A DNA stretch of 64,000 bases from Nephrocerus scutellatus (GCA_947095585.1 OX352763.1:42086010-42150009); one strand, 5' to 3'. Shown: positions 46,325 to 60,682, numbered from the stretch's first letter. The notes: generated by a model from the sequence alone, not told the origin. Numbers and translations are program-made.

Positions 46325-49300
46325 CTGCAAAGAAAAGCAAAAAATGGATTTTAATTCAATTACAATGCAGTACATAGGCAAATAATTTCACAGCACACAT
46401 GTACACTCCATCATCACATCAAAAATGAATTTCGCCGCAAGAGGAAACAAAAGTTGCGCAATGGATTGATATTTTGTTTCGCGTGATCTACGCCTCGGTA
46501 CTCGTATACAGTAATTTTTTTCTTATGATAATTTGTGTAAAAAAATAAATAAAATTTACTCCAGAAAAATGGAAATCGTGCATTTGACAATAATTGAAAC
46601 ACACAGCAACGCTTTTACAAACATAGATAAGATGTGGCGGTCCATTGATGCAAAAAGACGCTGTCGCTGTCACATTGTGCAAGTTGCGCCGCGCTCATGC
46701 AAGTTACTTATCGGCGGGTGGCGCGATACACGTTTCGTATAAAAAATGACGTCTGACGCTCGGTGCATTATGTCGCTTTGCCATGCTATTGCTGGAATTC
46801 GCGAAACCGAAGTCGCCGTCGACACAACCCAAACGCAAAGAAAAAAAAACCGACATTCGTCCACTCACTGCTCCATTGCTGTGTAATTGTCAATTAATCA
46901 ATTATTTGTTCAATGTAATGCGATATACGCGAGTACACTAGAGCAGCATAGCAAAGCGAACGGACCACAGAGAACAGCGAGGCGTAAATTTTCTCAACTT
47001 AACGAGTTCACTTGTCACACTTGTTGATGGACTGAGCAGTTCAATCTCTATCATCTCTACCCAACTTAACGACAGTAGTGACCAACATTTACACGCTCTA
47101 TCAATAGAGCTTATCGGCGTAACGGATTGGTGGTTATGTGAATGCCGCGATCCGACGACAGTGGGCCAGTGGGGCACAATAGTTGTCAAGTGTTTTTCCG
47201 CCAATGATGATGATTTCCACGCTCGATTAGAGAGTAAACGAGCAAGTTGTCAACGTGCCCGCCCGCGCATCCGCATGCAAGCAATTGACATTAGCATTTC
47301 AATTGTGGAATTGAAATGCACGCAATCAAATGCAATTGTAACGAGTTACTCGAGTATTTTTTGCCAATTGACGAAATGTCATTGTTCGCGGACATAATTA
47401 ATTAGTAATAGAGAGAGTGCAGAGCGAGCGAGTGAGTGAAAGACTTCAATCGTATGAATTGTGTGCAATCGAGTAATTGGGCGAATGTTGCGTCAACAAT
47501 TACTCGATGCTTGCTGTGGAAAATCTCGCTCGCTCCTATCCAATCTGTCAATAGAATGAACGTCGTTTCGATTTGACAGATGAAATTGCTACTGTCAACA
47601 ACAGGCTCCTGTTGAATTCAATCACTTGTCAGATTACGTTTGCAGCAGCATGCCTCTGCCTCTATAATTTGCAGAAAAATTTACTCAAGGAGTAGAGTAA
47701 CTTTTATACCCCCGCGGAATTGCAAATACACGTTAAGCTAAAGCAAAAGAGGAGCCAAACTAAAATTGCCAGCTTTGTGCGCATGCATCTATGCAAAAAA
47801 AAAATGAAGAAAAAAACCGGCTGCATCTAGACTCCTCAGCGAAGACAGCAGTGCCAACAAAAATGAATGACCAATGTCATTCATTCGAAGCGTTGCTTCT
47901 GACGGCACACGGCACAGGTTGTTTATCGCTCAAAGCCATTCTTACGATTGAGGCATTGAGCCTGTGCGATTTAACTCGGTCTTTAGAGAGAAATATAAAT
48001 AATCAGCATATCGGTGCACAAAATTGGCGACAAATCAAGGAAAGGAATTTCTGTTTCGGCGGCGTCCACCACTCAGTCGTCACTTCTTGTTAGACAGATA
48101 TCTTTCGTCGTCGTCGTTTTGGTACATTAACAGCAACAAGAAATACGCGCGCAATGTGTCTAATTGAGGTCAATTAGGTTGCATTACACGATCAGCAATG
48201 GTCGCTCTGCTTATGCTCTCTTTTTGTCGTTCTACTATATCTGTCTTTCGCACACTAAAGTCTTAAATTGATATATCAACGTACGGATGGAATGGCACGA
48301 GATCGCCTTGCATAGCATCATAATTACGCATAAAATGGACGCTCGAACGAAATGCATGCAGCATTTTATACGAGATGTCACGACGTCAAATGTAAAGCAA
48401 ATGACTTGAAATTCTTCAATGTTCGGCCTTTATTGCTTTTAGGCACGAGAAGTGGGAATTGGCGAACAGCGTTGTTTAATGGCACACTCCTCACGACATG
48501 GAGGGTGAGTGAAGTGAGTAAGGAGACTCCTTCATTTCGAGTCTAAGAAATTCGATAGGAGTTGGATTAATTCTCATAAATTGCAATGTTTTCCTATTGA
48601 TTACACAAATTATGACTATCCAACCAGCAGCCGCACGCAGTACAGTCATTTGTATTTTTAATGTCTTTTGGCATCTTGAGAGCTACCAACACGGACTCGT
48701 CAGCGTAAATAGCGGAAAGACCACGGTTGATCGTACACAAGTCCCGTTTCGGATTAAACCATTACTTAATCATCAAAAGAATTGCTGCTAAGTGCATGAT
48801 GAATCTGGACCACAATAACTTTGCTTTTTCTTGAGTATAACTAGATTTGAATCGAACGCACGCAGATTTTGCCTCTGCAATCGCCAACATCGATGATGTC
48901 ACTGTCATGGAAACATTGAAACCCGCACTAAAAAGTTGCCTGCTGGCAACACTGAAGACTTTTGTGAACAATCTTTTGACATCGTCAGTCCATTTTTTTT
49001 GTTGGTAATATGTCAATGTCCACCATTAATATTTGATGAAGTTCCCGACTGATGACAGGAATAGAGGTAAGAACAATAAGGACAACTTTGTCGCAACCCG
49101 TTTTCAATTCCTCACTAACGAATCTCGTGTGAAACGTGTGTTGAAAAAAATAATATTTTTATGTAGGCAGATTCAAAAAGATTGATACTTTTTGGATGAA
49201 ATTTGGAACTTTTTGGACCAACAATCTTTCACAAGAATAAATTAATAATTGCTTTTAGCTCGACTAACTTGATGATGCAAAAAATGAGAGATGTGCGGAC

Positions 49301-49739
49301 GTGATCATCACCTTCTACTAGCAACGCTTCAGCTACGATCATCTGCTATCCGGCGACGTTTAGAGATTACAAAATTTAGTACGAACCCTCTCTAAGTGAA
49401 CCAAATATTTGTCATAATTTTGCCAACGCCATTAATTACAAAGTGTCAACTGTGAATGTAAACGTTAATGATCCCATTGAGACGATGTGGGGCAAAGTAA
49501 AGAATGAAGTATAAATGCTGGATCTGAGGCAATCAAGTGATAGAAATATCTGCATATCCCAAGACACCTAGGACCAAATCACACACCGCAATGTACTCAA
49601 AATTAAAATAAACAGAGAAACTGGACGTGATAGCAGAAGAAGATTGAAGAAGTTAGCGCATAGCGCGGAAGACGTTGAACCAAGAGGAAACGCAAGTAAA
49701 CTGTACAGAATCACTTAAAACATTCAGGTCAAAAAAGTA
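46325..49739. other. non-coding stretch, probably intronic
   Basis: Upstream side of the EGF exon if that gene is real. No further exon recognised. Frames up to 100 codons (47791-48093) have no domain. Confidence 0.4.
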
Positions 49740-50450
49740 ACAACAACCACCTGTGGTAGATTCAAACGGAAACTTTTAGTGTTTTAATGGCAAATATTAT
49801 CTTCCAGCGAATAAAGTCCAGGATCGAGTCTTCCCTCAAGAGATATCAAGCGGGTTTTCGCAGCGGTCGATCTTGCAACGAACACATAAACACCTTACGA
49901 ATCATTCCGGAACAATCAGCCGAGTTCGAAGCACAGCTATGCCTAATGTTCGTCGACTTTGAGAAGGCCTTCGATCATGTTATTCGCGACTGCATATGGG
50001 GATGGCTTCGTATGAGAGATATTCCTGATAAAATTGTTGCTATTATTAAAGAGTAGTACAACAACGCAAGGTGTTTTGTTTTGCACAATGGTCAGTTTTC
50101 CGATGCCATTGAACTGCGACAAGGAGTGAGACAAGGAAATGTTTTGCCACCGATTTTTGGCAAAACATTTCTTGCGATTGATGATGTAATAGCTGCCGCG
50201 GTGGCTACAAAAGAAGCACTTGGTATTCAATGGAGTCCGTTAAATAAGCTCAGCCAGTGCTTCGAATGGAATCCTTAGGGTGCAAGGCGAGTTGGTAGGT
50301 CTAGAACGATATGGAGGTCAACTGTTTTTACGGAAGCTCACAAGTCCCAGAATTTGACATCGTGGCCACAGCTAAGAAAAGGAGATGGACAGAAAGAACT
50401 GGTTGTTGCCTTATGCTTCAGGAGGAGTTTAAGTGTATCGCGACTAAGTA
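49740..50450 (+). pseudogene. RTE-like LINE reverse transcriptase, internally deleted
   Basis: The first frame (49787-50056) has YQAGFRSGRSCNEHI and LMFVDFEKAFDHV, which are the RT finger motif and the first catalytic Asp region. It ends at TAG. The next frame (50081-50278) has IELRQGVRQGNVLPPIF, then jumps to GIQWSPLNKL and CFEWNPQ-like sequence, so the catalytic YADD region is deleted. Beyond a stop comes GARRVGRSRTIWRSTV, the basic tail also seen at 23430. Inactive. Confidence 0.85.
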
Positions 50451-52454
50451 AGCCCTTACCATATTTGTTAAATAGACCGGTGTGACCGGTATGACCGTGT
50501 TGTTAGATCTGAAGCCATTTTTTCAATGCTATTAACATGGCGAAGTCACGCGATAAAAATGGCAGACGAAGAGCACAAGTGGCACCCATCTAGCCGATAG
50601 TTTTATTCATGTCCAAATGGTTGAGTCGAATATTCTGATCGCAATTGTCTCAAATCCTTGCTCGCTTAGTGAAAAGGATAGAGATTGGTTAGTACTTGAC
50701 CAATCTCCTTAACCTTCACGATAGAACAAGGATTTTGTTTAGCATTTCCTCAATAACGACCTCAACGCAACGAAGTCGGGTCGGTAAAAAAAGAATTTTC
50801 TAACATCAGTCAGTCTATTTAAAATGTTTATCTGCGAATTGCAACAACAAAATGCACTTGTACAGATGGTGTTATGCAATTTCCTCCCTTCATTGCCGAA
50901 TGCGCCAAGGAATTGCTAATAACAAGGAAGAGCAATCTCCAGCTATTAACACGCAAATTGCGTGCACATCTTCTCTTGTTAATCATCTACAACACTGCAC
51001 TGCGTAATATTTATAACTAATTTGTTAATTACACAATAATTGTGCCAAAGATCATTGCACATATATGCGGCGCATTCTTTAAAGATGACTCAAGTTGCGC
51101 CAACTCCTTGGCCATTTGCCAGCAGCGATCCAAGCCATTGGGAAAGCACAGCATGTTGCCGTAATTATTTACAATTCGTACCTCAACAGGTTGTTGTTTC
51201 ATTGCGTCTGCGTCATTGCTGTGGTGTGCGATAGAGGTGGTGGCGATTGCGGCCGCCCGTTGTAAGGCAAGGCGATTCAATGTGAGTCTTGTGGTTTTGT
51301 CTCCTTTCGAATGCGCCGCTCCACCACAGTTCATTCATTCATCTATCCATCATCATCATAAGTAGTTTATGTTTATTATACGTTGTCGCTCGACGGTTTT
51401 AATCGATTCGGAGCCAACTTGTAAGCGGGTGCGGCGCTGTGTTATTTTGCACGAGATGCTGCAACCGAATGGCAGTGGCGGTCGCGATGGCGGTGTCAAA
51501 GGCAACCTCCTCATCACAAAATCACTATTCATACTTTGATTTTTCCTTTGAACAATTAACAAGGTAGTGATGGCACAGGTTTTGCGACAAGATTCAAATA
51601 TTTAAGTCTTGAGCGGGGGCTGACGTCTGTGCGGTTACATTTCGAAATTATACATCCATCAAGGAGAAGCCAATGAATGATTTAAAAAGCTGCCAATGAA
51701 ATTAATAAAAAGGCCTAAAAACGTGTAACGATGATGACGTTTGTTAAGTTGTTATGCGTGCGTGCTTGCGTCCTCGATTTTTGCACTGTAAAGATGGCCA
51801 CTAACCATAGGGTGCACTTTAATTTTAAGCTACATTGGAGCCATTGTCATTGTCAGTTTTGCGAAATTCATATCATGACAATTTATAAAATCTCTCCATC
51901 CGGTAGGTACATCATTGCCATTATCATCATCGTCACTCGTTCTGTCTTCAGCCGCTGCTTGTCGCTCACTCGGCGCAGTCACCCACTTCGAGTTGGTAAT
52001 TTTACGTCAGTCAGATGATGATGATGATGATGAAGACCGGCTATGCCAACTAACTACTAATGTCCCTACTTTAAATAATTGGTATACGGGAGTATGTTCC
52101 GAACGAAATGCATAATACTGATGCAGTGTACATACAAACACATAGCACGTTGAAGGAGCGAACCATCACAGCTAGTCGATCGCATTAGGGAAACGAAAAT
52201 GGCGATTGCATACGATGGTCAAACCATCGCTTAATTCGATTTGATTTGAGGGCAAATGCATCTGAAACATACGAGTTACAGTGTTGCCATACCATTTCAC
52301 TGCTGGGTAAATTTTTTTTATTATTTATTTTTTTATTTTTATTTATTATTAAATTCTGGAATTTATTTATTAATTGTTCTATTTAGTGAGACGCAGCCGC
52401 TGCAGAAAGTGCAGTTTTTTATTTATTATTATTTTTTTTTAAATTTCTTTTGCA
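50451..52454. other. non-coding stretch
   Basis: No gene recognised. GAT triplets at 52016-52033 and an AT-rich block at 52310-52445. Confidence 0.4.
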
Positions 52455-52670
52455 CCTAACAGATTTCTCCTAAGTGCTATACTTTTTGAGTTATTTGCAA
52501 AAATTCTCAAAACTGTCACTTTAGGTTGTCAGATTTACGTCAAAATCATCTGGCCCCTCACAATATATGTAAAAAGCTTAATTATGAATTTTCAGCATCA
52601 CAAGTTCAACCGTCTGGGCTGTAGACTGGACACAGACAAACAGAATCAGGAGATACGGTAATACAAAAAT
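52455..52670 (+). repeat. dispersed repeat family A, copy 2
   Basis: CACCTAACAGATTTCTCCTA, GCTATACTTTTTGAGTTATT, AAAACTGTCACTTT, TATGAATTTTCA, CAACCGTCTGGGCTGTAGA and GGACACAGACAAACAGA in family order, ending AGGAGATACGG. Confidence 0.85.
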
Positions 52671-55089
52671 CAAGAGTTCGAAAAATTTTATGATTACTAT
52701 ACTTCCTTTTAATATTGTTATATATTTCAAGAAATATGTTGGTGTGTTTAACTGATGGTGATTCCCTTCCTATCACCTAGGCCTAATTACACTGACAACT
52801 ACCTATACATACAATTTATTGACATCCATAATTTTATGTTCCTATTTTTAACCTTTGTCCAACTGAACTAATGGTTTTAGTTAAAACTGTGTATCTTTTT
52901 GGTGCCATGAATTTATTTATTTGATTTTACATAATCAGCAAAAGAACAAATTCCAAACAGGCAACACTTTCCACACAACACAATATTAACTGTCAATTGC
53001 CGTCGCAAAAATACCTCAACGGACGAGCAACGCAACACATAAGTACACTGAACTTTCCCTCAATTTCGAGTAAATTACAAGTGATTTGTGTGTGAGTGTG
53101 TGAGAGTGCTGGAGTAGGGAAGAGCCTAAGGGGAACGTTAAATATACGAGCCAAAGCCAAATTTACGAGTCTGGTACGGCTAATGACAGCTACGCATGCA
53201 CAATGCTCATTGCATGTTTTGCTGTTTTCCTCTTTTCGGGTAACACAAATTAACGAGATCTGGTGATTTCTGAATCTATCTCTTTGCTCCGACATCATAA
53301 TGTGAGACTGGCAAGCACGGACATGTGGAACGTTTGTAATTTCGAATTTTTAAAAATCACATTTCACTAACTTTCTACTGCAAGTTTTAAACACAGATAT
53401 GACAGATATGTCGGGAAATTTTCGTTCAACAAATTTATTGTAGGTAAAAAAGGCGACCACACCCTAGTAATTCGACCAAATATTAAGATTTCTCATATTT
53501 GAAATATTCCATTGTTTTATTGAATACACCAATGCGAAACTTCTAAATATGGTAACAATGGCATAATACATCATCGCAGCTCTGTGCTGAGTGCATCGCG
53601 GTAAAAAACTTCTTAGTGGAATAGCAACTAAAAAGGGTAGGTTTATTCGCTTCTTGGAATCGTTTTGCATAAAAACAAGAATACTAACTGTTTGTTAAAA
53701 CTTTTACTTAGCATGACATGACCTTGGTTGTCTGCCTGTATTTAATTGAAATACACATTTATACCAAATTTGAAGAAGGGTTATTTTTTAAGAAAATTAT
53801 ATCGGAGCCGTTTGGCCCCGCTGTAATTGTTGTTTCGTCATCTTTTAGCATTTGAGATTCAATTTAAACATAATATTTTCCTTCCGAATTTGATATTTTA
53901 AGCCACGAATTGATAGCGCAGCCGACGACAAAACCAGAAGCTTTGTACCATCTTTGAATAAAAGCACAGGAAGAGTTTGCTAAGCTGTCAACTGATTTGA
54001 CTTTGAAAGTATTGTTTTTCAATCAATCGATCGACAATTTCTGGCTTTTGATTAAAAAGAAAATACCTCATCCTGTCTGACATAGCAAAGCAAATTATTT
54101 TGCAATTCGCTACTTAATATTTTTGTAAGCAGCTCTATTATACAATAATTCAAAATATCGCTTTTGTAACTCAAAATATTTAAGAGATCATGAGACCAGC
54201 GCTTTGAAAATTGAGCAACGTCTTTGGTTACTTTGAGCCAATAAGCAGCTCTTTAGTTACTCATTTAATACTTTTTTTTTAAAACACAGACTAAACTCAA
54301 AGAATGTGTAGGTTATTATAATTTTGATTTAACCTTCGCCTTACCAGAGATTTTTGACTATGCTGTGTACCAATACCCACCCGGGTGACAACCGTATCGT
54401 GTCGATCGTGTGTGTCGTGTGTTTGGGACAAAAATAAAGTTCCTGACATATTGGTGGACAAATAAGTCAGTTCTTTCGAATTTTTCCATTAGAGACGTTA
54501 TTTATTCAGAAAAAAAAACTAAAGAAGGTTGATAAGTTCGGTTGTATCATGAGTTCGGCTATAAAAGACCTTATATGCCGATATTCGAACAAAAAGGCAA
54601 AAGCCAGGTATGCTCAATGGAATGTCTAAAATTCCTATAAGCAGACGCGGATTAGCAATGCAATTACGGTAACGAATTCTCAGCTTAGGAATTTCGCTTT
54701 GCGAGAATTGAGCTTTTCCTCAACTCATCCTAAGAACCTCGAAGAAGCAGAAAAGAATATTGCATTTGATGGTGTCGGCTGGTGCGATTGGAACCATCAA
54801 CAAGTACAGAACATGGAAAACACATCGGAAGAAGAGAACGAACTCTGGAAAAATATTGCCTATCCGCTGTATCGAGCAACCATAGCTTGCAATGGGTTCA
54901 TAGGCCTTTTTTCAATTCATACGCTTTGATTGGCATGCAACCAGATCGGTACGCAAGGCAGAATATAAGGTCGCACTCATAAGGGATGTTTTTAATCTAA
55001 GAACCCATTATCGGCTCTATGAGTGTGTTACAGCAGTTCGGGTACGGGGGACGTAATATATGCCAATCAAACTTGCCAAATATGGTATA
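52671..55089. other. non-coding stretch
   Basis: No gene recognised. Frames up to 101 codons (52993-53298, minus) have no domain. Confidence 0.4.
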
Positions 55090-55515
55090 AAAATGGAGGT
55101 GTGGGCACAACCCACCCCACAACGGGACCGGAATCTTCAGTAAATGTATATTAAATTCTTTTTTAAAAATTTATTTTTATTTTTTGTTCGTTTTTTGTTT
55201 AAATATATTTTTTGCACTTAACAGATTTCTCCTTACTGCTATACTTTTTGAGTTATTTGCAAGAACTCGAAAAACTGTCTAAGTAAACTGTCACTTCCTT
55301 ACTGCTATACTTTTTGAGTTATTTGCAAGAACTCGAAAAACTGTCACTTCCGGCTGTCAGATTTTCGTCAAAATCTGCCCCTCACAATTTATGTAAAAAG
55401 CTTAAATATGAATTTTCATCCCGATAAGTTCAGCCGTCTGGATTGTAGAGTGGACACAGACAGACAGACAAGAGATTTTTTTATTTACGCTTTTTCTGAT
55501 TCAGGAGGGTTACTA
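55090..55515 (+). repeat. dispersed repeat family A, copy 3
   Basis: Starts with the extended left part (ATGGAGGTGTGGGCACAAC, then CGGGACCGGAATCTTCAGTA) also seen at 63325-63385, then the core from 55213. A 66-bp internal piece beginning CCTTACTGCTATACTTTTTG is doubled, at 55231 and 55297. Ends with GACAGACAGACAAGAG and TTCAGGAGGG. Confidence 0.85.
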
Positions 55516-55574
55516 TGTAAAAGAAAGTCAAATAAAACGCAAAATATACACTGGCAAAATAATCAACGTCAGGG

Positions 55575-55948
55575 ACCAAGTCAACCAAGGGGAGTGGACA
55601 CCGCTGCCGCCAATTGACAAAATTTTGTCCCAATACTCCACAAAACGGACAACTTCACGATATCTTTTGGCAATGTTTTATAATAATGTGGACACGGCCG
55701 CCCTTGCTGCGTTTATTATACTCCTACATAAGGGAAACAACCCACTCGGTTCCGCCAATAAGTCCGGGAGATGGCTGTTCATCGAAAACTTGGGAGATGA
55801 GCTTTTCCGTACTCTGATATTGGAAAGATCAAAAAATGTTAACATTACTGGAAGATTTCATATCAGGACAGCAATAGAATCCATTTTAGGAAACATAAAA
55901 TATAAATTTACATTGCCTACAATTTTTTACATAATTATAAGTAATTAA
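55575..55948 (+). pseudogene. piggyBac-like transposase C-terminal fragment
   Basis: A GVDT motif at about 55593-55604 is followed, after frame changes, by QYSTKRTTSRYLLAMFYNNV and DTAALAAFIILL. This order (GGVDxxDQ...YS.KR.T.RWP...FYN..D.AA.NA) is the conserved core end of piggyBac transposases. The expected RWP is RYL, and the GVDT motif is out of frame with the rest. Nothing upstream was recognised and no TTAA ends were found. Dead. Confidence 0.65.
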
Positions 55949-56149
55949 TTTGGTGATTGTATTTGGCAGCAATTCCTAACAAGAACAACAAAGAAAATCT
56001 TTAAAAATACGCATTTTATTTTTGTGTTTTTATTAAATGTTCTATAATATGTGCATTTATAAAACTAGTAGGGTCGCCAAAATGCTTCAACTGAAAAAGT
56101 GAGTCGAGAAAGAAAGTTTAAGAACGAACCCCTGGGTAGAGGATGGGCA

Positions 56150-56515
56150 ATTTTATTAAATTCTCTATATTAACTTCGCGTTGGCATGTGTCTATCTGTC
56201 TGGTGGAATCTTGCGATCAGTTTTTAACCCACTTCCTAAAGCCCGGTTTGTCACTTTTCACACAAGTGTATCGGCGATGACAACACTTTCTATCAAAATT
56301 TGGAAGTGATCGGGCCATAGGGTCGGAGGGCTTCCAAGTAAATCTTTTTAAAAATTGTACCCGATTTTATTCAAATTTTGTACACATGTGTATCTCTGAT
56401 GACAACACTTTTTGTAAAAATTTGGAAACGATCGGTTCCCAGGGCTCTTAAAATATAACCCTTCTTTAAATTTTGAACACATGTGTAGTCCCGACTAAAG
56501 AATTGTTATATATTT
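56150..56515 (+). repeat. dispersed repeat family B, copy 5
   Basis: Begins ATTAAATTCTCTATATTAAC, then CTTGCGATCAGTTTTTAACC, two units with ACACATGTGTATC and GATGACAACACTTT, and GATCGGGCCATAGGGTCGG. It stops near 56515. Confidence 0.85.
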
Positions 56516-56619
56516 ATTATAAAATAAATTTATGTTACCATTTAGATATATCGCGCAAATTCTGTCTAGTAGGAGTAATGTGGTCTTGGAGCCGCCTATC
56601 CAGAAAATACAGTTGAATT

Positions 56620-56965
56620 CAAGTTTAGGGGGGAATATATACCTTGTAAATAGTAGCCAGATTTGAGGGAGTGAAGTATATCTTGCACCGTTTTAGTAAT
56701 CCTAAACATTTCGCAGCATTTTTAGCGATAGCGAATATGTGGTCGTTCCAACGAAGCTTGTTGTTGACGCACAATTGGATTACAGGTAACCGATAGGAGA
56801 CAATAATGATAATGAGATAAGAGTGCCGGAAACAAAACAGAGCTTGAGGGAGCACCGGCGTTTATGCGATGAACACTGGATTTGAAACCGTCCAATAAGA
56901 TATGGATTGAACGTTCAGAAAGGTAGTTACTGGTCCAATTAAGCAGAGCTTTATCAATAGGCATT
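56620..56965 (-). pseudogene. Jockey-like LINE reverse transcriptase fragment
   Basis: Minus strand. First piece (56964-56840): LLNWTSNYLSERSIHILLDG and VHRINAGAPSSSVLFP, the stretch just before the catalytic box. Second piece (56790-56630): VNNKLRWNDHIFAIAKNAAK and LGLLKRCKIYFTPSNLATIY, from the thumb region. The YADD part between them is deleted. Inactive. Confidence 0.8.
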
Positions 56966-59900
56966 CATTTTCGACAATCATGCCAGCTCACTCACTAGTT
57001 CTTCCAAAAGCTTCTGGGAAAATTCTAATAATATTAATTCTAAAAATAAAATTGAAAATCAATGGGAAGAGATAAAGTTGGTGGAGCAAATGCAAACCCA
57101 TGCAACTCATTGATGGGAAGTGGTTTAAGAATCCAAAACCGAATGGCACAAATGATTAAAAAGAAAACAAAGATTCAAAAGCTTATCACAGTGAAGAAAA
57201 ACCACAAAACAAAACATAAAAAACAAAACACAAACGAACACACTACACTTCAACTGATTATGGATATTTAAATGTTTTATTTTTTTTATTTCTAATTCGA
57301 ATAAGAGAACTACCGACCGACCGCCGCACCATGTAGGCAATCTGCGTTATAACCGGCCTGACATACCCGGGGGCCAGCACAACTCCAGCTCTCATTCATG
57401 CAAGAAATACTATACTCGCGCGCAATTATTGTTATTGTTTTTACAATTTATGGAACGTGAAAGTGGTCGTTTAAGTTTCCCACACCAGCCACCCAATGAG
57501 GCTGCTGCTTAGCTCAGCTAGGCGTGCGCGACAATAACGGCTGACAACGACAATAACAACAACAACACTTCGATTTGTACACGAGTGTGAGTGTGTGTTA
57601 ATGAAAAGTGTGGGAACCAAATCATGTTCGACGGTTCGACTGGCAAGTGTAACCATTTCTGGACATTTCCATTATTCCATCCGCATTCGTCTGCGGTTTC
57701 TCAGACTTGCATCTGAGTTAATAAATCGACATTTTAATGTTAACTTTAAAAAAATGTCAAAGATAGCACAACAAACAAGTGGACGGGAAAATATTACATA
57801 CTTTGTTGCCTTGGACTAGGACAGGCAACAGGCATGGCTTATCAGCCCGCCCTTGCATTGCATATATGGAAGAAGGGGGAGGAGAATGATAATTACTTGC
57901 CTTAGTTCTTGTAGTTGTGTGTTCTACTGTTGCCACCACTCGAGCTCTGTTGATTTTACGCGATCGCTTCTCAAGATCGATTGATCGATTGAATCGAACG
58001 CGAAATGTCAAGAGCACGCGTACTAAATGCTGAGTCATAACGAATAAACATCATGTGGATAACCAAGCGGACAAACATTTCATCAACACAAGTGGACAAC
58101 TTGCATTTCTGATGGGCGGAGAACGCTCGGTCAACAGGACATCTCACTATTACGAATGGAATTCACGAATTTCAACGGACGACTTTACCGAATCGGATTT
58201 CGATTACAGCAGTCGGCAGAGTGCTCGACACAAGAGAGCATAGTTCACTTAACTTCAGCCAAGGGATAATGTATTCATGGCACGCAGTGCAGTCCGCCAG
58301 TGTGGTAGAGGATGAAGGGTTCGCTGGCGTTCACAGTCTGTTTACATATTTATGTTACGTACTCCTCCGAAACGCACTTTTGTAATTCAAGTGCGACGCT
58401 CTCTCTGTCGAGATCAGCGCAGCGCAGACACAAGAAGGAATACAGACAGAGGAAGATTCGTGGGAATATTCAACCCCATTCAAAATGTGGTTGCTTCCGC
58501 CATATCAAAATGTCACAAGCACAACAACCACATTGTAATTCTTCTAAACCAACGCTAAAGGATTAGACTAGGCGGCTTAGGTTGGATTTGATTGGTTGGT
58601 TGGTTGGTTGTGCCATCATGTGCGTTTCCGTTGTCATCATAAATTTCACATTTAATGCAACCAAGTTGCCGGCGTTGTTTTGTGAACATTTTAAAATTAA
58701 TGCATAGCAATTTATTGTCGAAACAGTGAGGAACAGAACGTGCACTCACGTATGTGTAACTTCTACACTCGCATTGCACTTCACTTGCAAAGGATCAAAA
58801 ATGATGGTGATGTGATGGCCAACGACACGGGCAGGCCGGCAGCCACTCTAATGCCTCAAGAAATTGTAAAATAAAAACTTTGCGTCGATGATTAAATGCA
58901 CAGTTTGTTTCTCGCGCCTCTCTGGCGCGCCTGCGCGTAATAATTATTTCTTGATCTACTTACATGACGCACTGTCGGTGTCCATTTCAATCTTAACTGT
59001 TTTTACGATAATTGAACCGCTTTCCAATAAGCCTCTGGTGTCATGTGGAGCCCAGGTTTCATTTAACCGTCGAACGTCAGTCAGTCGTCAGGCTAGGAGC
59101 CTGCAAAAAGCTACCCATTTACCAGTTTTTTTCAACAGTGATTTTTAATACTCTTGGCTCTTATTTTAGCGCATATATTACGTATGTAGGTACTCATATT
59201 AAATATGCAATTGGGTTAATATGCGTCCATTTGGAAAGACATTAGCAGCTGATGGTGCGTACCGTTTGGTTCCCTACCTCACGAGTTTGCAGTAAATCTT
59301 CATTTTATGACTTTTGCGCAAGTTGATTTTTGAAAAGTAATTGTTTTGTATCTAACATTAGTATCGCCGAGTATTATATTGAGTCCAGTAAAGAATATGA
59401 AATTGTTTCAATTCCTGTGTGGTAACTGCTGTTGCAATGAAATTTTCGCATTCCAAATGCAAAGGTCCAACTGCAGTGCCTTTCTGTACTTGTTTGTGAG
59501 GTTTGAGTGACTGTAATCTAAAACATGTCAATTGTCAAAATCGAATCGCACCTCACATAGGTATTTAGTTACAGTTGTTGCCTTTATTGCATTTTTGAAT
59601 GACGCCGATGACTAAATAGAAAGATCCTGATCTCATCGCATCCTGATACATAATAGAAATTCAATAGAAATGACAGATTGTCGAAGTCAACGCTGACGGC
59701 AACATGCTAGAACATTAACCGCCGCACGATATTAGAGCAATAGCATAGCACCAGACGAACGATCACTGCTGATCGTGCAATGGAATGGAATGTTTTACAT
59801 CAAATCTAAGCACCGTAGGTTGAGAATGACAACAATCTGCAGAAGGCTGCCAGCCTTCCTAGACGTATAGACGCACCATTTGCTGCACGCAAGTGCACCA

Positions 59901-60640
59901 GTCAAACAAATGTTTCCCCCATCCGTTGGTAAAATTAACAACTCTAGACACCTTCGTCTCAGGTGGAGTATTTTTTGCAGCAGCACTACCATCGGGGACA
60001 AAAAATCAATCGCTGCTGAGACTCTGATTCAGACATTCCTTAAAGTTCGATCCATGGTCGTTGCTGATCGGAGATCGGACGGAATCTGATTTCAGATTTC
60101 TTCTCTCTGAAATAACTTTCGAATACTGGGCGCCGATCCTCTTTGATGTTTTTCCTGTTTCTCTCCTCCTCGGAAGCTGACGAAGAAAAGTGAACAAGCC
60201 GTGCTGATCAAGAATATCTGAGAATAAGTTCTTGATCTTGGGTTGGTCAAATAAAAACCTCATACACCAATATAGAACAATAATGACGTCGATTGGCGAA
60301 GAGGAACTGGTTTTTGTACCCTACTGTCGGATAGTAGGTAGGTACCATAACTTTGTGCGTCCGTTTCAATAGCAAGATCTACAAGTATGTATGTGATTTT
60401 GACATTGAATATCTCTAACTGTACAGGTCAGAAAAATTCAAAATTTTGAATTTCTGTTCTATTTAGATCGTTACACTTCACTGCCAAATTTTAATCCACT
60501 CTAAATGACATCACATTCAAGTGACTACCGACTATAGCATCTTTTTTTATATATAGATTTTTTATTTCCAAAGCTGGGAAGAAATGAGAACGTGCTTGAA
60601 TGTACTCTCGCACAACAGATGCTTGATTAGCCGCTTAATA
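56966..60640. other. non-coding stretch
   Basis: No gene recognised. A frame at 58055-58243 (62 codons, no ATG) has mixed composition and ends KHKRA-like, but shows no domain. TTGG tetramers at about 58591-58608. At 60316-60343 a short imperfect hairpin (GTACC-CTACT / AGTAG-GGTAC) is present. Confidence 0.4.
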
Positions 60641-60682
60641 ATAACTGGATAAATAGATACGTACATAGATAGATGAAGGATG

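Noticed and set aside
58055..58243. A 62-codon ORF with protein-like composition
   Set aside because: It opens at GTG without an ATG, lacks a convincing acceptor, and shows no domain.
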